This document shows positions 1 through 5,508 of a stretch of 5,508 bases of DNA, in pieces. A program made the translations under genes and the position numbers. Origin of the DNA: Candidatus Omnitrophota bacterium. Its GTDB lineage: Bacteria; Omnitrophota; Gorgyraeia; Gygaellales; JAHJCI01. The stretch spans positions 1-5,508 of the forward strand of contig JAHJCI010000193.1 of the NCBI GenBank assembly GCA_018813085.1. Reading direction: 5' to 3'. Position 1 is the stretch's first letter. Each line of letters opens with the position of its first letter. The notes under the pieces are model-generated. The model saw nothing but the letters and a program-made list of their open reading frames with translations. It made no database searches and was not told where the DNA came from.

Positions 1-28
1 AGGATACCGAGGAAACAATCGTATAGCT

Positions 29-74
29 TTGACACATTCTGCGAGCCTCTTTTAGAAGGTCGCTTCAGTGTCAA
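29..74 (+). promoter_or_regulatory. Bulged hairpin in the leader of the first cyclase gene
   Basis: The outer stem is TTGACAC (29-35) paired with GTGTCAA (68-74), seven perfect pairs. Inside an asymmetric internal loop is a second stem, GCGA-g-CCT (41-48) with AGG-TCGC (57-63), seven pairs around a one-base bulge and an eight-base loop. No T run follows, so this is not a simple intrinsic terminator. The arrangement resembles a structured RNA leader. It does not show the conserved core I would expect of a GEMM c-di-GMP riboswitch. It could also be DNA-level dyad symmetry, or fortuitous if the region is coding. The leader may continue beyond the window edge. Confidence 0.35.
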
Positions 75-98
75 TGGCCATCGTAGTCGAACCATTGA
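71..98 (+). promoter_or_regulatory. Alternative stem competing with the 29-74 hairpin
   Basis: TCAATGG (71-77) pairs perfectly with CCATTGA (92-98) across a 14-base loop. Bases 71-74 are also the 3' end of the outer stem of the 29-74 hairpin, so the two structures cannot fully form together. Mutually exclusive stems are the usual architecture of switching leaders. A seven-base inverted repeat is, however, expected about once by chance in a region this size, so this is suggestive only. Confidence 0.25.
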
Positions 99-120
99 AA
101 ATACCCCCATATTTAATCCT

Positions 121-159
121 ATCCTTGGTTCTTGCCCCATTAGAAATTAAGGATTTTTT
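121..159 (+). promoter_or_regulatory. Hairpin over the ribosome-binding site, followed by six T's
   Basis: ATCCTTGGTT (121-130) can pair with AATTAAGGAT (145-154) to make a ten-pair stem (two GC, six AU, two GU) around a 14-base loop. The 3' arm contains TAAGGA (148-153), the only good Shine-Dalgarno upstream of the cyclase start at 165, so folding would hide it. A run of six T's (154-159) begins at the stem base, giving a weak terminator-like shape. It could be a translational gate, an intrinsic terminator for an upstream gene, or chance. The low GC content of the stem argues against a strong terminator. Confidence 0.35.
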
Positions 160-164
160 ATTGA

Positions 165-1385
165 TTGGGTAAATTAATGCTGAAGATTTTGATTTCACAT
201 GCTGGAAAATTGATATTTCTAACGGGGTTAGTTTATTTATTTTTACTTTATTCTTTAATTCAGCGCTATCTATATTCTTCCCGCCTTTTAAAACTAAAGA
301 CCGATAACTTCAATGAAGAAATCAATATATTAATAGCCCAGATGGGGAAACAAAATAGCCTGCAGTCTTCTTTTGAGCAAAAGATTGACCATTATAATAA
401 TTTAAGAAACATTGCCAATAAAATTCAGAATTTATCATTACAGCAGGTTTCGCAATACTTGGTTGATTACGTTTTTTTCTTGATAGGCAAAGACAAAGGC
501 ACTTGCCTTCTTTATCTCGTAGAGCCGGAGAAGCAAAAATTAAACCTCTTTTTAAGCAAAAAAGAAGATAGATCTATGGTGATTAAGCAAAAGCGCGGAG
601 ATGTTTTTGACCGCTGGATGATAAAACATTCAAGCTCCCTATTGGTAAGAGATACTAAACTGGACTATCGCTTTGATTTAGAGAAGACTGAATATAAACC
701 GGACAGGACAGTGCTTTCTTTGATTAGCTCTCCGCTGAAAGTAGAACAGAGGTTCCTGGGGATATTAAGGCTGGATAGCGAAGAGGCAGATACTTATTCG
801 CAGGAAGATTTAAGGCTCCTGGATACAATTTGTAACTTAGGCGCCATGGGATTTGAAAATGCCCTGCTTTTTCAGCGTACCCAGGAGTTAGCGATAAAAG
901 ACAGCCTTACGCTGACTTATACGAGGGGTTATTTCCTGGAGCGGCTAAATCATGAAATTAAGAGGACTATGAGGCTGCACAAGCAGTTAGCTTTATTAAT
1001 TATTGATATCGATAATTTTAAGGACTATAACGATAAATACGGGCATATTGCAGGAGATATTTTATTAAAAGGATTGAGTATATTATTTTTGGAATTCTTT
1101 TCTAAAGTTTCCGATGCAATGGTTTGCCGTTTCGGCGGTGAGGAATTTTCCGTTTTCTTACCGAGTGTTGAAAAAAAACAGGCATTGGAATTGGCAGAAG
1201 ATTTGCGTAAAGAATCCCAGAAAAAAAAGTTCGTACTAAGAAGAAAAGAGACTTTTGTTACAGTATCTATTGGAGTAACTTGCCTATCTCTAGAATCAGC
1301 GAGCGCCCAGGATTTAATCCTGAAGGCGGATGCAGCTTTATATAATTCCAAAAGAACCGGAAGGAACAAGGTATGTTTTTTGTAA
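165..1385 (+). CDS. Membrane-anchored GAF-GGDEF diguanylate cyclase (cyclase 1)
   Basis: Predicted to make cyclic di-GMP from two GTP at the inner membrane. In order, the 406 residues show: a hydrophobic membrane segment (about 13-32); a charged, probably coiled-coil linker (about 40-80); a GAF sensor domain (about 80-238), with the typical ending LGILRLDSEEADTYSQEDL; and a GGDEF domain (about 240-406). The catalytic GGEEF is intact (324-328). D281, N289 and D298 match the expected metal- and GTP-binding positions, so it is probably active. The inhibitory I-site RxxD is absent: its four positions read VSDA (315-318). The usual DxLTGL signature is altered to DSLTLT. The start is uncertain. TTG at 165 directly follows an in-frame stop and has TAAGGA 11 bases upstream, which is somewhat far. 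ATG at 177 is the alternative and has only a weak upstream site. The 3' end overlaps the next cyclase gene by 13 bases. The signal sensed by the GAF domain cannot be read from the sequence. Confidence 0.9.
   Translation: MGKLMLKILISHAGKLIFLTGLVYLFLLYSLIQRYLYSSRLLKLKTDNFNEEINILIAQMGKQNSLQSSFEQKIDHYNNLRNIANKIQNLSLQQVSQYLVDYVFFLIGKDKGTCLLYLVEPEKQKLNLFLSKKEDRSMVIKQKRGDVFDRWMIKHSSSLLVRDTKLDYRFDLEKTEYKPDRTVLSLISSPLKVEQRFLGILRLDSEEADTYSQEDLRLLDTICNLGAMGFENALLFQRTQELAIKDSLTLTYTRGYFLERLNHEIKRTMRLHKQLALLIIDIDNFKDYNDKYGHIAGDILLKGLSILFLEFFSKVSDAMVCRFGGEEFSVFLPSVEKKQALELAEDLRKESQKKKFVLRRKETFVTVSIGVTCLSLESASAQDLILKADAALYNSKRTGRNKVCFL
1361..1365 (+). promoter_or_regulatory. Shine-Dalgarno for cyclase 2, inside cyclase 1
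   Basis: AAGGA lies seven bases before the ATG at 1373 and within the last codons of cyclase 1, which encode the conserved GRNKVCF ending of its GGDEF domain. It supports 1373 as the true start of the second gene and independent re-initiation at the 13-base overlap. Confidence 0.7.
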
Positions 1386-2395
1386 TTTTGTTTCTCGCAG
1401 GCCTTATCGCACTTTTTGTTACGAGCAAGTGGCAGAAGAGGCGGCTGCTTAAGCTGGAGTCTGGTTTCAGGCAAGTTAACAAAAATAGAGAAAGCTTATT
1501 AGAAGAGCATGCTAAGGTTAAAGATATAAACGCTAAACTTTCGCATAACGTTTTGAATTTGATTGAGCTTTACGAAACTACAAAAGAATTAACCAGGTAC
1601 ATGACACTTGAGGAAGTAATTCCAGTCTTTTGCGAAAGGCTGAAAAATAAAATAGCGCTAGAGGAATGCCGGTTTCTTGAGCCGGGAGCCGATTTATCTA
1701 AATTCTCTACATATGATATTTACGTATTACAAATAGATAAGGAGCTAATTGGGCGCTTAGCTATAAAGGGCCTTCAACCGGAAGATAAAGATAAGTTTTA
1801 TATTATGTTGAACCAGTTCAAGCTGATATTAAAGAGAGTAAACCTCTACTCTAAGATTGAAGAATTATCGGTTACGGATAGCCTAACGGGATTATTCCTG
1901 CGGCGCTATTTTCAGGAGAGATTGGAAGGGGAGATAACTCGTTCCAACAAATTCGGGCTTAAATTCGTATTTCTGATGATGGATCTCGATAATTTCAAAA
2001 CCTATAACGACCGCTACGGGCATTTAGTCGGGGATGTTTTATTGCGAGAAGTAGCTAGAATTATCAAAGATAACCTGCGGCAGATTGATGTTGTTGCTCG
2101 ATATGGAGGAGAAGAATTTTCAATCATCCTTCCGGAGATAGACAGAGAAGAGGGGCTATATGTCAGCCAGCGTCTTTGTAGGGCAGTTGAAAAAGAACTC
2201 ATTCGTGCTTATGATGAAAATTTAAAGATTACCATAAGTATGGGAGGGTGTATTTTTCCAAAAGACGCAAGCGATGCACAGCATTTAGTTGATAAGGCAG
2301 ATCAGGCGATGTATCATGCCAAGGGGACCGGCAAAAACCGCGTATGTTTCTGGGAAGGTTCTGTAAATAACGATATAGGCGTATTCAAGCAATAA
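1373..2395 (+). CDS. Membrane-anchored GGDEF diguanylate cyclase (cyclase 2)
   Basis: A second predicted c-di-GMP synthase of 340 residues. Residues 1-17 form a hydrophobic N-terminal membrane anchor, followed by a basic stop (KWQKRR) and a probable coiled coil (about 25-70). Residues about 68-160 look like a shortened GAF-related domain, roughly 90 residues against about 155 in cyclase 1. The GGDEF domain (about 165-327) has DSLTGL (169-174), D204, N212 and D221 at the metal/GTP positions, and an intact GGEEF (245-249). R236-Q-I-D239, exactly five residues before GGEEF, is a good inhibitory I-site, so product feedback is expected. The two cyclases look like diverged tandem duplicates: both end in a similar GKNRVCF or GRNKVCF motif. 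The gene overlaps cyclase 1 and is followed three bases after its stop by the ROK kinase gene, so all are likely co-transcribed. Confidence 0.93.
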   Translation: MFFVILFLAGLIALFVTSKWQKRRLLKLESGFRQVNKNRESLLEEHAKVKDINAKLSHNVLNLIELYETTKELTRYMTLEEVIPVFCERLKNKIALEECRFLEPGADLSKFSTYDIYVLQIDKELIGRLAIKGLQPEDKDKFYIMLNQFKLILKRVNLYSKIEELSVTDSLTGLFLRRYFQERLEGEITRSNKFGLKFVFLMMDLDNFKTYNDRYGHLVGDVLLREVARIIKDNLRQIDVVARYGGEEFSIILPEIDREEGLYVSQRLCRAVEKELIRAYDENLKITISMGGCIFPKDASDAQHLVDKADQAMYHAKGTGKNRVCFWEGSVNNDIGVFKQ

Positions 2396-2398
2396 TCA

Positions 2399-3328
2399 AT
2401 GAATAATAAAAAATACATTATCGGCATTGATTTAGGCGGGACTAATTTAAAGCTAGCGCTGTTAAGCGTAAAGTATAAAATAATAACGAAAAAGATACTA
2501 AGTACTAAAAAATTTAAGAGTTCCCGGGAATTGACTCACGCGATAGTTAGTTCTGTTGATGAATTAATTAGGGCCAGGCGAATAAAAAAAACCCGGATCG
2601 CGGGATTAGGTATAGGGCTACCCGGGCCGGTAGATGTAAGAACAGGGATAGTTCGCTTTCTTCCGAATATACCGGGATGGAGGAATATAAGGCTGGGAGA
2701 AATTTTAACCCGTAGATTAAAATTGCCTGTTTTTATAGATAATGACGCCAACTTGTTTACATTGGCAGAGTATCGCCTCGGAGCAGGAAAAGGCCTTAGG
2801 AATATAGTCGGCATTACTCTCGGTACCGGCGTAGGCGGAGGCTTGATTATTGAGGGCAGGCTTTATCGCGGAGAGAGTTTCGCAGCAGGAGAAGCAGGGC
2901 ATATTCCTATATTACTTCTGGGCAGGCCCTGTAATTGCGGCGGAAGAGGCTGTCTTGAGGCTTATGTCGGCAATAAGCGGATCCTATCCTGGGCTGAGAA
3001 GGTATTTAAAAAAAGAATTGACCTTGAAGAATTGAGCAATTTGGCGGCAAGGGGAGAACACAAGGCAATCAGAATTTGGCAGAGTGTGGGTTATTTGATA
3101 GGCAGTGCCTTGACAGGCGTTATTAATTTACTGAATCCCGATGCTCTGGTAATAGGCGGAGGAGTTTCAAACTCCGGAAGAGTACTGTTTAACAGTATCA
3201 GGAACTTTGTCAAAGAGAATGCAATGGTTCCCCAAGCCAGGCAAGTAGTTATTCTTAAGAGTAAATTCAAGGATGACGCAGGCCTGATAGGAGCAGCAAT
3301 ATTGGTAAGAGAGCGTAATCGAATATGA
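2399..3328 (+). CDS. ROK-family sugar kinase (glucokinase-like)
   Basis: A predicted cytoplasmic ATP-dependent sugar kinase of 309 residues, the usual length for ROK kinases. It has no N-terminal helix-turn-helix, so it is an enzyme rather than a ROK repressor. The ATP-binding phosphate motif DLGGTNLK is at 11-18. The catalytic aspartate is D116 in DNDAN. A second glycine-rich loop, GTGVGGG, is at 142-148. The ROK zinc site is complete: H168 in GEAGH plus C178, C180 and C185 in CNCGGRGCLE, with sugar-binding E165 and E187. VIGGG (251-255) matches the C-terminal nucleotide-binding region. The substrate is probably glucose or another hexose such as N-acetylmannosamine; the sequence does not decide. 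No strong Shine-Dalgarno precedes the ATG, which lies three bases after the cyclase 2 stop, so translational coupling is likely. Its stop overlaps the lptD start as ATGA. Confidence 0.93.
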   Translation: MNNKKYIIGIDLGGTNLKLALLSVKYKIITKKILSTKKFKSSRELTHAIVSSVDELIRARRIKKTRIAGLGIGLPGPVDVRTGIVRFLPNIPGWRNIRLGEILTRRLKLPVFIDNDANLFTLAEYRLGAGKGLRNIVGITLGTGVGGGLIIEGRLYRGESFAAGEAGHIPILLLGRPCNCGGRGCLEAYVGNKRILSWAEKVFKKRIDLEELSNLAARGEHKAIRIWQSVGYLIGSALTGVINLLNPDALVIGGGVSNSGRVLFNSIRNFVKENAMVPQARQVVILKSKFKDDAGLIGAAILVRERNRI

Positions 3329-4155
3329 TTAAACCAGGGGCTTATAAGTTTATAATTATAGCTGTTTGCTTGTTTATATCTGCTTTAATCTTGTTTCCGT
3401 GTTTTTGGAATTCCGGAGTTATTTATGGAAAAGAGCAAGCGCAGCCTATAATTATTGATGGGGATACTGTAGAATATTCCGCTGATGCTAAGGAGGTAAC
3501 GGCTGAGGGAAATGTAGTGGTGACTTATGGGGATGCTACTCTGAGCTGTCAAAAGATCGTAGTGGATACTCAAACCAAAAATACAAAAGCCAGCGGTAAT
3601 GTACGTCTTCAGGACCTCAGGGGCATTCTGGAGGCAGAGGAATTGGTTTATAACTTCCAGACCAAGGAGGGAGAAATACTTAGAGCAAAGCTGCGTTCTT
3701 CTCCTTATTATTATTCCGGCAACATAATTCAGAGCAAAGGCGATAACCGCTATTTAGTAAAAAGGGGCAGTTTCTCAAGCTGCAATTATGATAATCCGCA
3801 TTTTCATATCAAGTCAAAGGATGTGAATGTGTTTCCGCAGGATAAGATTGTTGCCAGATCAAACGTTTTATTCTGGAATAAAATACCCTTTTTCTATTTT
3901 CCCAAATACAGCCACAGCCTTAAGGATCCCTTCATGAAGGTTCAATTCCAGGCGGGTAAAACCGGTGATTGGGGCCCGTATATATTAAGCGCCTGGAGGA
4001 GCGACTTAAATGATAACGCACGCCTTAGGCTTTACCTTGACTGGAGGGAAAAACTGAATCTTGCCGAAGGTTTTGGCCTGGATTACGACACTAAGGTTAT
4101 CGGTAAAGGAGACTTCAAGTTTTATTACACTCAGGAAAAACAAAAGGGTGCCTGA
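3325..4155 (+). CDS. lptD: LptD, N-terminal part (before frameshift)
   Basis: N-terminal part of the outer-membrane LPS-assembly protein, which receives LPS from the periplasmic Lpt bridge and inserts it into the outer leaflet. Residues 1 to about 36 form a signal peptide with a hydrophobic core at about 9-26. Residues about 42-195 are the periplasmic OstA/LptA-like beta-jellyroll, with EGNVVVTYGDATLSC and ASGNVRLQD repeats, then FSSCNYDNPHFHI and IPFFYFP, typical of the jellyroll-to-barrel junction. The first barrel strands follow, to YYTQEKQ. The frame then hits TGA at 4153-4155, far short of a full LptD. The missing barrel continues directly in the next frame, so this is one gene broken by a single-base shift rather than a free-standing LptA. 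The start ATG overlaps the kinase stop by four bases, which indicates translational coupling. Confidence 0.88.
   Translation: MIKPGAYKFIIIAVCLFISALILFPCFWNSGVIYGKEQAQPIIIDGDTVEYSADAKEVTAEGNVVVTYGDATLSCQKIVVDTQTKNTKASGNVRLQDLRGILEAEELVYNFQTKEGEILRAKLRSSPYYYSGNIIQSKGDNRYLVKRGSFSSCNYDNPHFHIKSKDVNVFPQDKIVARSNVLFWNKIPFFYFPKYSHSLKDPFMKVQFQAGKTGDWGPYILSAWRSDLNDNARLRLYLDWREKLNLAEGFGLDYDTKVIGKGDFKFYYTQEKQKGA
4135..4155 (+). other. Frameshift site in lptD
   Basis: Coding sense passes from the first lptD frame to the frame one base later within this stretch, which contains runs of five A's (4136-4140), four A's (4142-4145) and three G's (4146-4148) before the TGA at 4153-4155. Dropping any single base of these runs joins the two parts into about 723 codons with no other stop. 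Such short homopolymers are classic places for assembly or sequencing indels, but a true mutation or a recoding event cannot be excluded from this one sequence. Confidence 0.8.
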
Positions 4156-5497
4156 CAATTTAGACGATGAATTCCAGAGATATATGCTGCGCCTGAGGCA
4201 TATGTGGAATATCGATGCCAGTACGAATCTCACTACCGAATATTACCGAATTTCCGACGATAAAAGAAAAGTTGACACTAACGCAGATTTTTTAAGGGAT
4301 TACTTTTACCGCGAATACGAAACTGATATGCAGCCGAAATCCTATGTATTGTTTACTCACGCCTTATCTAATTCCAGTATAAACATGCTTATAGAGAAAC
4401 GGATAAATAGATGGTATGATAATACGCTAGAGAAGCTGCCCGAAGTTTCTTTTGATTTACCCAACCAGCGAATCGGCGAAAGCCTGTTTTATTTCAATAA
4501 CCAAAGCAAATTTTCCAATCTTGCCTATAAATATACCGCACCTTCTCCATTGGATGATGACGTAGTCAGGTTCGATTCGTATAACCAGTTAACCCGTCCG
4601 GTAAAGTTCATGTTTATTGAGATGTCTCCCTATACCGGGATAAGGAATACTTTCTATAGTAAAAACATCGACGGAAATAGCATACCTCCCAGGTCAGTTT
4701 TTTATACCGGTATAGACATGAGTACGAAATTTTACCGGATTTTCAACGTAAAGGAAGAATTCCTGGGCATAGATATTAATAGCCTTCGCCATATTATCAA
4801 CCCGCGGGTCAAATACGCATATATTCACGAGCCGACTGTTTCTCCCGCTACCCTGCAGTGGTTCGATGATATAGATTCGATTAACGGAGATAACCGCTTT
4901 ACGCTGGAATTGGAAAATAAATTACAGACAAAAAGGGAAGACATCCCTGTTGACCTGGCAATTTTTAGAATATCTTCAGATTACGTTATGTATTCTAAGG
5001 CAAACGGGCTGTCCAAGGGGCAGAACAGGTTTATGGATTTCCTCTTTGATTTAGAATTAATGCCTTATTCTTGGCTGCGTATGGAAGCGGACGCCACTTA
5101 TGACCACCGGCAGGACTATTTTAAGACCGTTAATTTGGATAATTGGCTGAATTTAGGTAACGGGCGCTCCTTTGGCCTTGGTCACCGTTATGAGCGCGCA
5201 GGGGGCAAGGAATTAACCAGTAGTTTAATCTGGCCAATCAATCCAAAATGGAGCCTGAGGATTTATGAACGTTATCAATTCGGAACCGGCGGCACCAGGC
5301 ATAAAGGATTCGCGCAGCAGGAATATACAGTTACCCGCGACATGCATTGCGGGATATTGGACATTAGTTTCGGTATTAACAGAAAAGACGACGGCCGCAC
5401 AGAGAAAGCAGTCTGGTTTATATTTAACCTCAAGATGTTCAAGGAAAGCGAGTTTGATTACGCTCAAAACTATCATCCGCCAAAGTTATTGCAGTGA
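4142..5497 (+). CDS. lptD: LptD, C-terminal beta-barrel part (after frameshift)
   Basis: Continuation of LptD in the frame one base later, encoding nearly all of the outer-membrane beta-barrel. It begins about KRVPDNLDDEFQRYMLR. The frame is open further upstream, to a TTG at 4061, but that stretch overlaps the clearly coding first frame and looks spurious, and no convincing independent start is seen. Family signatures include LPEVSFDLPNQRIGESLFYF and LRHIINPRVKYAYIHEP, then alternating aromatic/polar strands to FIFNLKMF near the end, followed by an 18-residue tail ending YHPPKLLQ. It has a single cysteine (codon 5348-5350, in MHCGILD), where E. coli LptD has two adjacent cysteines. Fused with the first part it gives about 723 residues, against 784 in E. 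coli. Alone it would lack a signal peptide and could not reach the outer membrane. Confidence 0.87.
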   Translation, partial: KRVPDNLDDEFQRYMLRLRHMWNIDASTNLTTEYYRISDDKRKVDTNADFLRDYFYREYETDMQPKSYVLFTHALSNSSINMLIEKRINRWYDNTLEKLPEVSFDLPNQRIGESLFYFNNQSKFSNLAYKYTAPSPLDDDVVRFDSYNQLTRPVKFMFIEMSPYTGIRNTFYSKNIDGNSIPPRSVFYTGIDMSTKFYRIFNVKEEFLGIDINSLRHIINPRVKYAYIHEPTVSPATLQWFDDIDSINGDNRFTLELENKLQTKREDIPVDLAIFRISSDYVMYSKANGLSKGQNRFMDFLFDLELMPYSWLRMEADATYDHRQDYFKTVNLDNWLNLGNGRSFGLGHRYERAGGKELTSSLIWPINPKWSLRIYERYQFGTGGTRHKGFAQQEYTVTRDMHCGILDISFGINRKDDGRTEKAVWFIFNLKMFKESEFDYAQNYHPPKLLQ

Positions 5498-5508
5498 TTA
5501 ATCTTACA

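Larger units (their letters stand above)
1..150. other. Edge region with two weak open frames
   Basis: No gene can be confidently assigned here. On the plus strand, a frame with no start codon in view is open from the window edge to TAA at 148-150 (49 codons, containing EPLLEGRFSVNGHRS). It could be the tail of an upstream gene, since its stop overlaps the Shine-Dalgarno of the next gene as often happens in operons. On the minus strand, an ATG at 110-108 opens a frame that leaves the window after 36 codons (begins MGVFSMVRLRWPL). It is preceded by AGGA with a 6-base spacer, so a divergent gene is also possible. Both runs are short enough to be open by chance, I recognise neither peptide, and the region folds well as RNA, so both may be spurious. 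Confidence 0.2.

Noticed and set aside
29..57. Possible promoter with TTGACA at 29-34
   Set aside because: The -35 hexamer is perfect, but at 17-18 bases downstream there is only TTAGAA or TAGAAG, a poor -10. The TTGACA is also part of a hairpin arm.
74..98. tRNA-like TTCGA loop on the minus strand
   Set aside because: GGTTCGA is present, but the flanking five-base arms do not pair and no cloverleaf can be built.
95..117. Possible promoter TTGAAA (95-100) with TTTAAT (112-117)
   Set aside because: The spacer is only 11 bases, too short for a standard promoter.
1..120. c-di-GMP (GEMM) riboswitch upstream of the cyclases
   Set aside because: The conserved core elements expected of that class are not visible, although the region is structured.
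1025..1474. Minus-strand open frame of 149 codons
   Set aside because: It lies antisense to the GGDEF domain of cyclase 1, has no recognisable domain, and its composition is what the opposite strand of a coding region gives.
2850..3035. Small plus-strand open frame within the ROK kinase gene
   Set aside because: Wholly inside the well-supported kinase gene in another frame, with no domain or convincing start.
4061..4141. Possible independent start (TTG at 4061) for the barrel part of lptD
   Set aside because: This stretch overlaps the well-supported first lptD frame, and its peptide is unlike a barrel or a signal peptide.

Overview
The window comes from a Gram-negative-type (diderm) bacterium, because it encodes the outer-membrane LPS-assembly protein LptD. 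Base composition is moderately AT-rich, and coding is dense and all on the plus strand. The two GGDEF proteins, with their GAF-like middle regions, and the LptD with its YHPPK-type tail look from memory most like Candidatus Omnitrophota (OP3) or a related uncultured lineage. That placement is an impression, not a search result.

Layout: (1) Positions 1-164 hold no convincing complete gene. They contain a bulged hairpin (29-74), an alternative stem that competes with it (71-98), and a third stem (121-154) that pairs with the ribosome-binding site of the first gene and runs into six T's. (2) Positions 165-1385 and 1373-2395 are two tandem, overlapping, membrane-anchored diguanylate cyclases. The first has a full-length GAF domain and no inhibitory RxxD site. 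The second has a shortened GAF-like region and an intact RxxD site. (3) Positions 2399-3328 encode a ROK-family sugar kinase with its zinc site and catalytic Asp intact. (4) Positions 3325-5497 encode LptD, broken into two frames by a single-base shift near 4136-4155. Removing one base restores a full-length protein of about 723 residues. The window ends 11 bases after its stop codon.

The genes are packed as an operon: a 13-base overlap, a 3-base gap, then a 4-base ATGA overlap. Co-transcription and translational coupling are therefore likely. The inferred theme is cell-envelope biogenesis: two c-di-GMP synthases with different feedback properties made alongside a sugar kinase and the final LPS export protein. 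No mobile element, CRISPR array, tRNA or rRNA was recognised. The points most worth following up are the structured leader, the frameshift in an otherwise intact lptD, the I-site difference between the cyclases, and the reduced cysteine set of LptD.
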